From Paragordius varius (lineage: Eukaryota > Nematomorpha): a stretch of DNA of 64,000 nucleotides. The notes under the pieces are model-generated. The model searched no databases. It worked only from the letters and a program-made list of their open reading frames with translations, and had not been told where the DNA came from. Shown here piece by piece: positions 10,619 to 23,536 of this stretch (positions within the stretch are counted from its first letter, which is position 1; each line of letters opens with the position of its first letter). Both the position numbers and the translations under genes were made by a program. The stretch lies in the NCBI GenBank assembly GCA_964247055.1, contig OZ176050.1, positions 9,362,001 to 9,426,000 on the forward strand, written 5' to 3'.

Positions 10619-13196
10619 TAGGGTGACCAGACGTCCCGCTTTTTCACACTTTGTCCCGCGTCCCGCTACGTTTTTGATATGTCCCGCTTTTTCACGATCA
10701 TATAAAAAATTTTTTAAATACATTTAAATTTTTTTATTAAATTTTTTTTCCGTATTAATTTTTTATCATTAGTTATCTTTAAAATCTATATCAATTTTAA
10801 ATTATTTTTTTTATTTTTAAAAAAATATTTATTTTTTTAAATATATATCATATGATTATACACTTTGCTTCCTACTCCTACTGCCAACATTATCAAAAAG
10901 ACAAATTAATACCACAAATCGGTAACTTATACGTTTACTCCAGAAAATTAAGGTAATAAAATATTTTTTTATACTAATATTTTAGTTATATTACCTGCCA
11001 ACATTATCAAAAAGACAAATTAATACCATAAATCGGTAATTCCTACGTTTACTCCAGAAAATTAAGGTAATAATATTAGTTTAAAAATATGAGATCAAAA
11101 AGAGGTTGTAAATTCAACGATGAAATAATGAAGGAATTTCCTTTTATCAAAAAAACGAAGAGTGAATCATTTGTTTGTACTTTATGTTATGCGAGGGGGG
11201 ATTTCCTCTGGCACATGGCGGCAAGCATATTACAAAGCATATAGGTTCACAGATACATAAAAAATGTTTAGATATGACTGCATCATCTTACAAAATGAGC
11301 GATTTTTATCGAAAAACTGCTTTTGGAGAGGAAGAAAAGAATTTGGCACTAGCCGAAGGAGTTTTATCTTTTCACGCCGTTAATCACAATCATTCCTTTA
11401 AATATATGGATTGCACCTCACAGGTTATTCGTACTTTATTCAATAAAAAATTTACATGTGCCCGTATAAAGGCTGAAGCCATTGTATGCAATGCCCTTTC
11501 GCCACATTCATTATAAAAAGATTTGGTGAAAATTAATTTCATATCGTTATACTCTGATGCATCTAATCACAATGAAACAAAATTTACCACCTAAATAAGA
11601 TATTTTGATCCATAAACTGGAGTAAAAATTAAAATTTAAGATTTTATTTCGCTACCCGGTGAAAATTCCGACATAATTTTTACTTCAATAATAAAAAATC
11701 TAGAAAATAATAAAAAAGACAAAATCATCGCATATTGCGCTGACAACATCAATAAGAACTTCGGTGGAAAAGCAAGGAGGGGAACAAAAAATATTTATCA
11801 TAAATTAGCAGATAATCTAATCAAAACATTATTGGCGTTGGGTGTGCAGCGCATATAATATACAACGCTATTCAAACAGCTGCTGATTTGTTACCCCTAG
11901 ATGTGGAAAATGTAGTTGTTAAAATATATTCCTATTTATATATGTACACGGTACGCGTTGAAACGCTTAAGTAATTCTGTGAAAAAGCAGAAATTCAATA
12001 TCAAAAAATGCATGGATATTGTAAAACTCGTTGGTAGCTCTTCTGCCAGCTATCGAAAGAATTTTAAAAATGTATGATCCTTTAAAATCCTATTTTTTTA
12101 TCACAGGACAAATGCCCTACAACTTTGGAAAAGTTTTTTGAAAGTGATTCTTTAAAAATATGGTTAGAGTTGCTACATAATCAAGCTTCTCTCTTTCAGA
12201 ATGTTATTAAATTGATAGAGGTGACAAAATTTCGGCAATCGATGTAGCCAATGAAGTTAGTAACCTAAAATTCCAATGAAAGATAGGTTAGAAAATAATT
12301 TTATAACATTAACCATCCGCAATATTGTAAATAATTTATAAAAATAAGGCTTAATAAATCGCCAAGATATCCTGTACCATATAAAAATGTTTTATACAAA
12401 CTGTAATGAAATTGATCATTTTTGGATAACATTCCAACCAGAATATAATTGGTGCGATGTTCAAAAATCATTTGATTACATCTGCATCTCCCAAAAAGTA
12501 ATCGTTCTGAAAATAATCTTTTTTTCTGAAGTATCATTAGTTAAAAATATATTAATAAAAAAACTTAAATTATGGGCAACAGAAAAAAATACAGTAGAAA
12601 AGAAATGGTTTTTTTATCATTTTGAAACAAACTATGTTTCATACATTAATATTTTAAAAATTGTGGAATTTGCACTATCTTTACCTGGAACCAACGCTGC
12701 TACTGAGCACACAGTAAATCAGGTGTCATCGGAAAAATTTAAATGTTGAACTTTAAAGGCCATTTTATCTGCCACATATAATTTGACAAATTCTTGTGAC
12801 TCATACAATATTTTAAAAAATTATGACAATCTGCTAAAACGCATTCACTCAAATAATAAAAAAATTTTATGTTAAAAAATAAAAAAAATTACATAAAATA
12901 TTGTATAAGTCTTCATAATTTGTCAAATTATAGAACACATAAAATGGCTTTTAAAGTTTTAACATTTAAATTTGATTTTTCCGTGTCCACACTTGATTTA
13001 CTGTGGAAAAACGCGTTCAATAGCGGTTCCAGATAAAGATAATGCAATACAATTTTTAAAATATTATTAAATTGTATATAGTTTTAAAAATGATTATTTC
13101 CATTTCTATTCTACTGTATTTTTTTCTGTTGCCCATAATTTAAGTTTTCATTATCAATATATTTATATAATAATGATACTTCAGAAAAAAGTATCA
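10619..13196 (+). mobile_element. hAT transposon copy A, broken, right end missing
   Basis: The left end TAGGGTGACCAGACGTCCCG matches the end of copy B at 13955. Transposase pieces run forward: a BED-type start (FPFIKKTKSESFVCTLC) near 11130-11190, then HGGKHITKHIGSQIHKK and SFHAVNHNHSFKYMDCTSQV up to 11516. Further pieces (CADNINKNFGGKARRG, the VHNAIQTAADLLP-like region, LPAIERILKMYDPL) lie at 11730-12090, and the C-terminal dimerisation motif LSLPGTNAATE near 12680-12710. Many stops and frame changes interrupt it. From about 12940 the same C-terminal region reappears in reverse orientation (the complement of GCGTTTTTCCACAGTAAATC near 12995-13020). Similarity to copy B ends near 13196, leaving no right terminus. 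Confidence 0.8.
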
Positions 13197-13199
13197 TTT

Positions 13200-13350
13200 C
13201 AATATTCTATAATGCTATCATAATTTCATTGCAAACAAGCGCCCTTGTACATTTTCTTTCCGATATCAATCAAATACATACATACCAACAGACATGTAAA
13301 TTAATTCATTTTTCGCCATTAAACACCATGGCCAATGATACTTACGTTAC
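13200..13350 (-). repeat. Degenerate dispersed repeat, copy 2
   Basis: The reverse complement of this stretch matches 4770-4930 (TATCATTGGCCATG, AATTTACATGTCTG, TTGGTATGTATG). It directly abuts the truncated right side of hAT copy A, so its arrival or a nearby rearrangement may explain the truncation. Confidence 0.45.
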
Positions 13351-13946
13351 TAGAGTTTAAATGCAAAAAACTATTCATTTATAGTCTATAATTGCTACCT
13401 CTTTTAATACGTCCGTATTTAATCTTTTTATTACCATAAACTATAACCATAAGAAACCAATAATTCAAAGTTTAAAATAGATTTAAACTACTAATTTTGC
13501 AAAGTCCTATTTTTAATATTCGTAGTAGTGAGCATGAACATTACATTTAAACGATATCTATAGACTCAGTTTTATTGAATCAATATTTCCCCCGGAAAAG
13601 CGAATTCTACTTTCTGTAAAATCTACGTTTTAACCAAATTTTGGGATAAAAATCTTTGATTAAAATATAAAGTGGTAAAATATTTTAATACGTAGAATTA
13701 TATAGAAAAAGTGTTTGTACTATATCATTAAATAATCTTTGGCCTACCTATAATTTTGGGTATTTAATGGTAGCTTAACACCTCTTTACAGTAGTGTTGA
13801 TGGTTATAATTAGTTCTATTATGATAGAGTAAATAAAAATTGAGCGTAATGGTCCAGCAAATACTGACTATAATAAAAAAATGGCGTTGGATTTTGCCGT
13901 AATACTTTAAAATTCTATAAAACAATTATTGACTAAAAATAGATCA
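13351..13946. other. Spacer between the two hAT copies
   Basis: No gene, element end or RNA motif is recognised here. The sequence is uniformly AT-rich and every frame has frequent stops. Confidence 0.5.
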
Positions 13947-15013
13947 CGTATAGGTAAGGTGACCAGACGTCCCGCTTTTTCACACTTTGTCCCGCGTCCC
14001 GCTACGTTTTTAAAATGTCCCGCTTTTTCACGATTATATAAAAAAATTTTTTTTAATACAAATAAATTTTTTTATCCGTTTATATTTTTTATCAAATATC
14101 TTTAAAATCTATTCAATTTTAAATTAAAATTCTATATTTTTAAATTAAAATATTTATTTTCTTCGAATTTATATCATATGATTATACATTTTGCCTCCTA
14201 GTACTAACAAATCGGTACCTTACACGTTTATTCCAGAAAAAATATATTTATTATACTAATATTTTAGATTACTTGCCAACATTATTAAAAAGCCAAATTA
14301 ATACCACAAATCGGTAGCTTAAGAGACAAATTGATACCACAAATCGGTACCTTACACGTTTATTCCAGAAAATTAAGGTAATATAATATTTATTATACTA
14401 ATAGTAGTTTATAAATATGAGCACAAAAAGAGGTTGTAAATTCAACGATGAATTAATGAAAGCCTTTTATCAAAAAAACGAAGAATGAATCATTTGTTAA
14501 ATGTCTTATATGCGAGGGGGAATTCACACTAGCACATGGCGGCAAGCATGATATTACAAAGCATATGGAAACACAGAAACATAAAAAATATTTAGATATG
14601 GGGGCATCATCTTACAAAATGAGCGATTTTTTTCGAAAAACCGCTTTTGGAGAGGAAATTTGGCACTATAGCTGAGGGCGTGTTATCTTTTCACGCCGTT
14701 AATCACAATCATTCCTTTAGATCTATGGACTGTACCTCACAGGTTATTCGCACCTTATTCAATAAAAAATTTACATGTACCCGTACAAGGGCTGAAGCCA
14801 TTGACAATGTCCTTTCGCCACATGCATTTTCTGAAATACAAAAAGATTTACTGAAAATTTATTTCATATCGCTATACTTTGATGCATCTCACAAGGAAAC
14901 AAAATTATTTCCCACTTTAATAAGATATTTTGATCCAGAAACTGGAGTAATTAAAATTTTAGATTTTATTTAGCTACCCGGTGTAAATTCCGACATAAGT
15001 TATACTTCAATAA

Positions 15014-16133
15014 CACTAGTCGACAAATTTGGACATTTTTAAGCACCACCACTCAAACTTTTTAAATTATGACTAATTTCAGTGTTCTAAAACCGAATTT
15101 GAAAAAAATTTTTGATCCCGCCAATCAGAATTTTGAAATTTTATAGGTTTTTCAATTTTTCAAAAACAAGTAATCGTGAGAAAATTAAATATAACTTTAT
15201 AATAAAATGTTATTATATTATAAACTTAATATCATTTAATAAAGCGTTTTAAACTCTATCTTTTGAATATAAATATGTCATTTAAATATCAGAGAGAAAA
15301 AAATAGTACGGACTTAAACGTCAAAATTTAAACTTTTTCTTCAAGTGAATTTTTAACACATATAAATTTTTTTTAAAAAAATACTAAAAAAGGCATTCTA
15401 TGGTTTAAATAGGCTTTCAGATAGGCTATATTTTTTTTGTTAGATTTCGTTCTTTCGAGTACTTATTAGACTTTTTCTCTTGAGTTATAAAAAATCCTTT
15501 ATTTATACCTTGTGGATATATCTTATTTTTTTAAAATTATTGGTTGTTTTGTATTTTGAATTTCAGATGGATGTTGTGTAGCCACTTTTAGTAGAATTTA
15601 CTGTTATGGGGTTGGACCATTTTTATTTACCTAATTTATATTCAATTTAATTGTATTTATCTAACTTTATTCTGTAAATTGGTTAATTTGACATGTCAAT
15701 TTGCCTGGATTTCGCTTGCAAGTCTCTCTTATCGGACTTTACGATTACTTATTGTTATCTTTGCCACATCTGGCATAATTATAGGATCGCTTGGGGGATA
15801 TGCAGAGCTTGTGCAGCCGCCCGGATCTATCACACTATACTAAGCCCTTTTAGATTTTTAATACTTTGGCTCTTAGCTTGTTTATTATCTTATTTAATGC
15901 TTAGAATTTGTTATCCATGCATGAAAAATTACTTGTATCGACTTGTTTGAATATTTAAACATATGTACACGAGGAATGATTGTTATTTTTGAATTAAATA
16001 CAAATTTAAAAATTAAATTTTGGAAAAATCATATTGGTGGTCTCAATTTTCTTTTTTGTTTTGGCCTATCCATGCCATTAGGTATCAGAAAATGCAAAAA
16101 TAATGGGGTGGTGCAAAACCTTGTTGGGCAGTG
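15014..16133. mobile_element. CACT-ended DNA element nested in hAT copy B
   Basis: The host hAT sequence tacttcaa-TAATGAA is split: TAA at 15011-15013 precedes CACTAGTCGACAAATTTGG, and the right side ends CCTTGTTGGGCAGTG followed by TAA at 16134-16136. Copy A shows the uninterrupted site (acttcaataat), which confirms the insertion. The ends form a short imperfect inverted repeat (CACTAGTCGACAA versus CACTGCCCAACAA) with a 3-bp TSD, which fits the CACTA/EnSpm group. I recognise no transposase inside; the open frames at 15693-15950 and 15943-16155 have no known motifs. It is probably a non-autonomous 1120-bp element. The superfamily is an inference from end sequence and TSD length. Confidence 0.7.
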
Positions 16134-17439
16134 TAATGAATATTTTAGAAAATAATAATTTAAAAGGCAAAATCATCGAATATTGCGCTGATACCATTAC
16201 GAACCTCGGTGGAAAAGCAAGGAGGGGAACAAAAAATATTTTTCATAAATTACAGATAATCTTAATCAAAGCATTATTGGCGTTGGGTGTGCAGCGCATT
16301 TACACAACGCTATTCAAACAGCTACTGATTTGTTACCCCTAGATGTGGAAAATTTAGTTATTAAAATATATATCTTTTTTATATATACACGGTACGCGTT
16401 GAAACGCTTAAGAAATTCTGTGAAAATGCAGAAGTTCAATATTAAAAAATGCTTGGATATTGTAAAACTCGTTGGTTAGCTCTTCTTCCAGCTATCGAAG
16501 AATTTTAAAAATGTATGATCCTTTAATATCCTATTTTTTATCACAGGACAAATGTCCTACAACTTTGGAAAAGTTTTTTGAAAGTGATTCTTCAAAAATA
16601 TGGTTAGGTTCCTACATAATCAAGCTTCTCTCTTTCAAAATGTTATTAAATTGATAGAAGGTGACAAAATTTCGGCAATCGAATTAGTCAATTAAGTTAG
16701 AACTTAATTCCAATGTCAAGAAAGGTTAGAAAATAATGTTATACCATTAACCATCCGCAATATAAATAATTTAGAAAAACAAGGCTTAATAAATCGCCAA
16801 GATATCCTGTACCATATAAAAATGTTTTATACAAACTGTAAAGATTATTTGGAAGACTGGACGACGCAATTCAATGAAATTGATCATTTTTATTGGATAA
16901 CATAAAAACCATAATTTAATTGGTGCGATGTTCAAAAATCATTTGATTATATCTGTTCCCAAAAATTCTTAGTTAAAAGATATATTAATAATGAAAAACT
17001 TAAATTATGGACAAAAAAATATACAGTAGAAACGAAATGGTTGGAAATATTTCATCATTTTGAAGCCAACTATATTACATACAATAATATTTAAAAAATT
17101 GTGGATTCACTATCCTTACCTGGAACCAACGCTGCTACTGAGCGCGTTTTTTCCACAGTAAATCAGGTGTGGACATGGGAAAAATCAAATTTAAATGTTG
17201 AACCTTTTAAGGCCGTTTTATCTGTCAAATATAATTTGACAAATTCTTGTGAAAACTTCTACAATATTTTAAAAAATGATGACAATCTGCTAAAACGCCC
17301 TCACTCAAACAAAAAATATACCAAAGAATAAAATATATTTCTTATATTTATAAAGTTTTTATGTTAAAAAATAAACAAAATTACTTAAAATATTGTATAA
17401 GTCTTCATAATTTGTCAAATTATATTTGAACACAGAAAA

Positions 17440-18240
17440 TGGCACTTATTCAACATTTAAATTTGATTTTCCTTACTTAATTTACTGTGGAAAAACGCGT
17501 TCAATAGCAGTGGTTCAGGTAAAGATAATGCAAATTCTAAAATTAAAATATTATTGTATGGAACATAATTTGTTTAAAAATGATTATTTTAACCATTTCT
17601 ATCCTACGTATTTTTTTCTGTTGCCCATATATTCAATATATTTATTTAATAATGAGACTTCATAAAAAAGTGTCATTACGCACCGTCTTGTCTTCCAAAT
17701 AATCGTTTCTATTTGTATAAAACATTTTATATTCTAACTATTCATTGAGTTTTGTTTTTCTGGATGCTTTATAATATTGCGATTAGGTAATGGTATAAAA
17801 TTATTTTCTAAACTTTTTCGACTTGGAATTTTGACCTTTGTCCTGTAATAAAAAATAGGATTCTAGGAGATCACATTTTTATAAATATTTCAATCGCTGG
17901 CAAAAGAGCTAACCAACAGTTCTACAATATCCAAGCATTTTAACATCTATATTTTTCACCAGGGGTAACAAATCAGTAGCTGTTTGAATAGCGTTGTGTA
18001 TCTACCAATAATGTTTTGATTAAGATTATTCGCTAAATTGTTAAAAATATTTTTTGTGCCGCTTCTTGCATCACCCAGCGCACTTTGTTATGATTTCGTC
18101 TCTATTATTTTTTTCTAGAATATTTGAATAAGGTTCAAACAACCTGTAAGGTACAAATTTTTTTATATTTATAATGTATTTGTGTTAAAAATAAATAAAT
18201 ATTACAATAAATTTTTTGTATAAAAATTTTTGGTTGTACC
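17440..18240 (-). repeat. Inverted partial duplication of hAT transposase inside copy B
   Basis: On the minus strand this stretch repeats transposase segments found forward upstream. The complement of the TERVFSTVNQ region is at 17455-17520, of the LPAIE/KMYDPL region near 17850-17930, and of the NAIQTATDLLP and GTKNIF regions at 17955-18110. The forward and reversed parts meet near 17400-17440. Copy A shows the same junction near 12900-12960, so the arrangement predates the split of the two copies. A run of 13 C bases lies at 18250-18262, before the right terminus. Confidence 0.75.
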
Positions 18241-18314
18241 CCCCAATGACCCCCCCCCCCCCTTCTCAGATTTGTCCCGATTTTTCCTTCAAATCTGGTC
18301 ACCTTACGTATAGG

Positions 18315-19621
18315 GTCTAAAATTTTTGGCACTCTAAAATAAAATGGATCATTGGCCTTACAAATATTTTCCTTTCATGAAAAAGTATTTGTTTGACCAA
18401 TTATGGGAAACAGGGCCATTTTTTGAGATAAAAAGTATGCCTTTTGCCACGTTTATTACCCAATGGTTAATTCAGCATAGTACCAGGATTGTAAATTTTT
18501 TTATACCATATCTTATATGCGTTATACGCGTTTGAATTTGACATATAAAGCTAAATGAAAATATAGTAAGATTCTAATCGAAAAATTTTGAGCATAAATA
18601 AAAAACATCCTCTGAGAGCTCAATATAAATTGCATTTTTATTAGTAATTACTTTTATTACGAGAATTGTAAGAACATGGTGACTTTGAAACAGTTTAAAA
18701 ATTGTGATATAACTTTTGACGGCAATAACGGACAATGTTTGTAATCAATCACTTACCTTTTTATAATGGAACATTGACTTTCCAGTTTATGACGAATGTA
18801 TTCGATTTTTATGATAATGATAATCCTAAAAAGCAGTTTCCAATTAATATATTTTATCAATATATTATATATTTTAGATTGGAAATGAATTAGGATTAAG
18901 ACATCTAATACATTCCTTAAACATATTGGAATTTTTTTAAAGTAATATCTTGATATCCCATATTAGTAGTAATAATTCCATAGAAAATAATACATAATCC
19001 CTATAAATTGAATTTTGTTGAAGTAATATTAATTGGATGTTACGCTTCAAGTCAAATTTTGGGGCCTCAAAATATGTTTTAATAGATGGTGCAAACTTTC
19101 CAGCTCAATGTCAAAAAAGGAATGTATTGATAATAGCACAATAAAATTCCATTTTAATATAAGATGCAATTTTTTGAAATTTAATTATTTGATAAGAACT
19201 AATTTTTATTCATGATATGTTTTGTTAAACATTTGTTTTAAAATTTTCATGAGTGATCCTTAAAATTTTCAGAAATTTTATCAGTTAGCTTATTTTGGAT
19301 GAGTGATGTGATTATTTCAATCATAAAAGTTAGTGACAAACCATAAAATCTAACGTTTTATATAAAAATTGATATTTTTTATGAAATACATTAATATTAA
19401 TAAAATTTAATAATCTATTTTAACTCGATTTTTGGGATTACTTTAAATTAAAAAATAAAAACTCATTTACCACTGTGATTATAATTTTGTTTATAAAAAT
19501 TATTGAATTATCGGGTTATCACATTTTTGGAATAGAATATTTTTAAACAGTTAATGCCCAAAAAGAAAAAATACATAATGACATGCAAATTATTCCTCAT
19601 CAAACGTTTTAATATATGTGT

Positions 19622-19655
<34 letters not shown>

Positions 19656-19878
19656 CTCATGAGTATTTTGAAATATTTTGATTTATGAAAAATGCTTTCT
19701 TTTCTAGTGCGATGACTTGTCATTTTTTCTTTTAAGGTGACATAATTCAATTTTTAACAGGTTTGTGCAAAAATTAAACTATAACACAATCTTCAGTTAT
19801 ATCAATTTATTTTTACCACAAAGATATTTTTTAAATAGGTTTATATACCGATATTATTTGTCGTTTCAATTGTGAGCT
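18315..19878. other. Intergenic gap after hAT copy B
   Basis: No gene is recognised. A (TA)n microsatellite occupies about 19621-19655. The open frame at 18344-18535 begins right after the hAT TSD and has no known motif. Everything else is featureless AT-rich sequence. Confidence 0.5.
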
Positions 19879-19955
19879 AAGGAAGTGGATCTCAAATAGA
19901 GGCGCCCCTCCATGAAGAGTGTAAAAAAATAAGGGGGGGGGGGGGGGGGTCTGTG
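19879..19955. repeat. hAT-end-like scrap with a 17-G tract
   Basis: AAGTGGATCTCAAATAGAGG resembles the CAGTGGTTCTCAAA ends of many hAT elements. It is followed by GCGCCCCTCC and, at 19933-19949, 17 consecutive G bases. No transposase or partner end was found, so it may be a worn MITE end. The G run could form G-quadruplexes and is prone to length errors in assembly. Confidence 0.4.
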
Positions 19956-20513
19956 TTAAAATATATATTTTGTATGTTACTAACTTATTTGATATTATAT
20001 ATATATAAACATTGTGTTGTTTTCACGATTATAATCCTAAATTGTCTGATAGTTTTATTATCAATTGAAATAACTTAAGGTTAATAGTATTTTAAAGGGT
20101 TAGGGCAGACATTCAAATTGTTTAAACCTTAATTTAAACAAAGGTATGGAAAGAGTTTTCAGAAACAAATTTGGTGGTAAAAATGGTGTGAACAAAAAAA
20201 GGTTTGAAACGACTAAAATTAATTATTCTTTTTTTATGGAGGCTCATTGAGTTCAGATAATAAGTTTATTAATATATAACCAATTTAATATAGTGTTATT
20301 TATATTTATTTCGTTCAATTACTCTTTATTTAAAGATTTTAAAAATAGTCATAGCATATTTCTCAATAGATTTACGTTTTTATGATTTTTTAGAGTAAAT
20401 GCAATCCTTTATTCAATTTGGATTGGACATGACAGAAATAGAGGCGAGATTATTCTTTATTATGTAAAACATTAAACATTTAATTAGGGTTGGCAGAATA
20501 TAAATCTAAGTAA
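19956..20513. other. Gap downstream of SF3B4
   Basis: AT-rich sequence without a recognisable gene. It lies beyond the likely SF3B4 poly(A) signal and seems to be plain intergenic DNA. Confidence 0.45.
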
Positions 20514-20519
20514 TTTATT
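20514..20519 (-). terminator. Poly(A) signal AATAAA for SF3B4
   Basis: AATAAA on the minus strand lies about 36 bases after the SF3B4 stop codon (TAA, 20557-20555), a normal distance for the 3' end of a mRNA with a short 3' UTR. Confidence 0.55.
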
Positions 20520-20554
20520 GTACATTTATAAAAGTAAATTTAATATTATTAATT

Positions 20555-23536
20555 TTATGCCAAGCTCTGGACTGGTGGTGGAGGCGGTGGCGCCATATAT
20601 GACGAGGCTAAATTGTAAATAAAAAAAACATAATATTTTAAACATAAGATAAATAACACGTCCAATATTAACAATCGATGTAAAACATATTAGTATGCAT
20701 TTTATAGAACTTTTATTACTCTTTTAAATGATATATTACGAATGGGCATTTATTGTATATTTTCAAAAAAAACATTTTTTAGAATTCGGATAAAGAGGGC
20801 GCATACTCAAAAAAATAAAATACAAAATTCCTAAGTGGAATTATAATTTTTATTTCATATTTACTCTTAAAATAATAGTAAATATCAGAAAATGCAAAAA
20901 ACTCGAGTAGCAGAAAAATTTGTTGCCTAGTGTAATTATTGCTACTAATTAATATTTTTTTTAGAAAAACAATTTTTAACGAAACTAAAAATTGTTTAAA
21001 ATATAAATACCTTCGGATGATTGACCAGCAGCTGAATCCGAAGTAGCTCCAGAGGGAGGAGGAGGTGGTGGTGGGAAAATAGGAAAAGCTATTCAAATCA
21101 TTTAAATAATTAGTAATATATTTCAATATCCAAATTTTCCAAAAAATATTCTTAACATCCTAAATTACGCATAAATATCCAAATGCTTTATATAAACAAA
21201 ATAAAAAATGCGTTTTATTGTGTACCCATTTCAAAAAGTATGGAATTAAATACTGCTAAAAACTGTTCTTTATACAAAGATTGTCAAGTTTTGAAATTCA
21301 CTCTCTAGCATAGGTACAATTTCAATCTTAATGATCACACAAAATAATTTCTTTTAAACCAAAAGGGTAATTATATTACCAGTATTTGGAGCAGGATTAA
21401 TAGTAGGGGGTGGGGGAGGTGGATTGTAAATATTCATCCCAGATGGATTCATTAATTCCAGGGCGGAGGGTACAGGTCCCCCTAATGCATTGGGAGGGGG
21501 TGGAGGGAGTCCAGGTGGCCCAAACATTGGTGGCGGAGGCATGAATCCTAATAAAATTAAAGTTAAAGAAATAAAAATCAATCGCAATTAGGGGATTATA
21601 ATAAATTTTTTAGGCTATCAAAGTTATAAAAATGGTTCCTCTTGTCTTCATAAAAAGTTTAGCCAGCATTTTAACTTAATCTAAAATTTAACACAAAAAT
21701 TTTTTTTTCAGATATATTGATAAAAATTAGGAACATATTCGACATAATTTTCTAAAAAATAATGAGAAAAAAATAAATTAGGTCTTTTCTAGCTATAGAA
21801 GCATAATAAACAATATAAGATTCTAATTTTAGTGGAACCATCCTTTTATCCCAAAAGATTAAAATGCTAATAAAAACCCACTGTTAAAAACTATAATACC
21901 TCAAATCAACAGCGTTGCTAACTTAAAATCTATAAATTACCCATCATTGGAATCATTCCGAGCGGAGGGGTGGGCATCGCTCCGCCCAACGCAGCCGCTA
22001 TAGCGGAAGGTGGCGGCGGTGGAGGAGGCATAATGAATGGTCGATCAGCAAACATTTGATGAGGTCTTTCGGACAAGGTTAGCGGGTTTTGTGCGGCTAA
22101 CAAGCGTTCTAGTTTTATAACAAAAGCAGAAATTAATGTGTTGTCACAATTTTGACATATAATTGATTGCTCAAATTTACTGTATTCCTTATTTTGAAAC
22201 CCAAAAGAATAAGTTATATTTGAAAAATCAAGGTTTAAATATGGTGTAATCTTAAAAAAAAATTCACTTTTAGTTACGTTGTGTCTTTATAGTCATGTAT
22301 ATCATGATTTGTTTATATAAATCCCGTATAATTATTTTTAATCTTTTTATATATATGTAAACAATGCATATGCCATAATTTATATAATTTAAGGCTTTAA
22401 TATGTGCATATATAGAAAAATTCTCATAACAATATAATGAGTATGAACATAGCTACGCTTCATCATTGTATATAAAACATTTTATTTTAAAATATAAACA
22501 ACCGTTATAATACCTGCAGCAGTGCCATGCCTTTCCCCCTTTCCATCCTTTTTAAAAGCGTAGGAAATCGTGATGGCCCGATTACACAAATATTGACCAT
22601 TCATAGCTTCGATCGCGGCATCTGAAGCCTCAAAATTTGCAAAATTTATGAAGGCGAACCCCTTGGAATTACCAGAATCTGGATCGCGCATAATCTATTT
22701 ACATGCATCATTGAAGAAAATCAAAAATTATGGTAATACACCGAAAAATTATAAATTATCTTGGACTGTTATAAATTAAATTATTTTAACGTGTAAAATT
22801 ATTTTAATAAAGTTAGTGTTTGAATTAATTAAATATTTATCGTTAATTTACTTTACCAGAAAAATTAGAAAATATCACTCATATTAGAAACAATAATTGA
22901 AATGGCTTCTTAACACAATAAAAATTATATAATCTATTGCATCTAAGCTGAATCTTAATTTTTTATATAATAATATTTTGTTTCTTCTAAATAATGATAT
23001 ACTTTTGGGCTTTGTAAAATTATCCCGAATGCACTAAATGTGTCATACAACAATTTCTCATCGACTTCAGGATCCAAATTGCCAATAAATATGTTGGCTC
23101 CAACATCCAAACTTTTTTGATGCGCTGACGCTTTATTAACTCGAATAGGTTTGCCATAAAGTTTAATCATATTCATAATCTTTATGGCATAATCGGCATC
23201 GTCTTCGCCCAAAAACTCAACAAAGCCATAACCCTGATGAACTTGCGTTACCCGATCCTTTGGTAAATGAACCGATACTGTAATTTAAACAAAATAAATC
23301 GTTCATTTTCATAAATTAATTTTGAAAAAGTTTTATATGTTAAAAAAGATAGTAATACTTGCAACAATAGGATTTATATATAAGATACATAAAATATTTA
23401 AAAACGAAAAATAAATACCAACAGGTCCGGCTTGTTGAAATAATTCCCATAAAATAGATTCATTAACTCTTTCGTCTAAGCCCCCTACGTAAATAGTGGC
23501 TTCTTGATTGCGCTCAGTTGGAGGACCGGCTGCCAT
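20555..23536 (-). CDS. SF3B4: Splicing factor 3B subunit 4 (SF3b49), complete
   Basis: SF3B4 is the two-RRM subunit of SF3b in the U2 snRNP. It contacts pre-mRNA upstream of the branch site. Seven exons join in phase: 23419-23536, 23003-23277, 22514-22694, 21941-22108, 21380-21547, 21011-21088 and 20555-20607, giving 346 residues. RRM1 (about 12-88) has ATIYVGGL and GYGFVEF; RRM2 (about 99-175) has NIFIGNL and KGFAFINF. The linker [20 protein letters not shown] is almost identical to the human protein. Residues from about 205 onward are Pro/Met/Gly-rich, as in the family, but the protein is shorter than human (424). The start is fixed by [20 protein letters not shown]. All six introns are ordinary (141-405 nt), unlike those of the divergent neighbour RRP9, with which it shares a 45-bp intergenic region. 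Confidence 0.97.

Larger units (their letters stand above)
13955..18306 (+). mobile_element. hAT transposon copy B with intact ends and 8-bp TSDs
   Basis: The element opens TAAGGTGACCAGACGTCCCG and closes with TCTGGTCACCTTA. CGTATAGG lies immediately outside both ends (13947-13954 and 18307-18314), a perfect 8-bp TSD as expected for hAT. Transposase segments run forward: a C2H2/BED-like finger (CLICEGEFTLAHGGKH) near 14497-14560, SFHAVNHNHSFRSMDCTSQV at 14690-14750, YFDPETGVIKILDF to 14973, then CADTITNLGGKARRG at 16180-16220, LPTTLEKF..SSKIWL near 16555-16610, and the dimerisation region LSLPGTNAATERVFSTVNQV at 17113-17170, ending about 17330. Stops and frame changes make it inactive. It is interrupted at 15014-16133 by another element. 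From about 17440 to the right end it carries an inverted partial copy of its own transposase. Confidence 0.88.
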
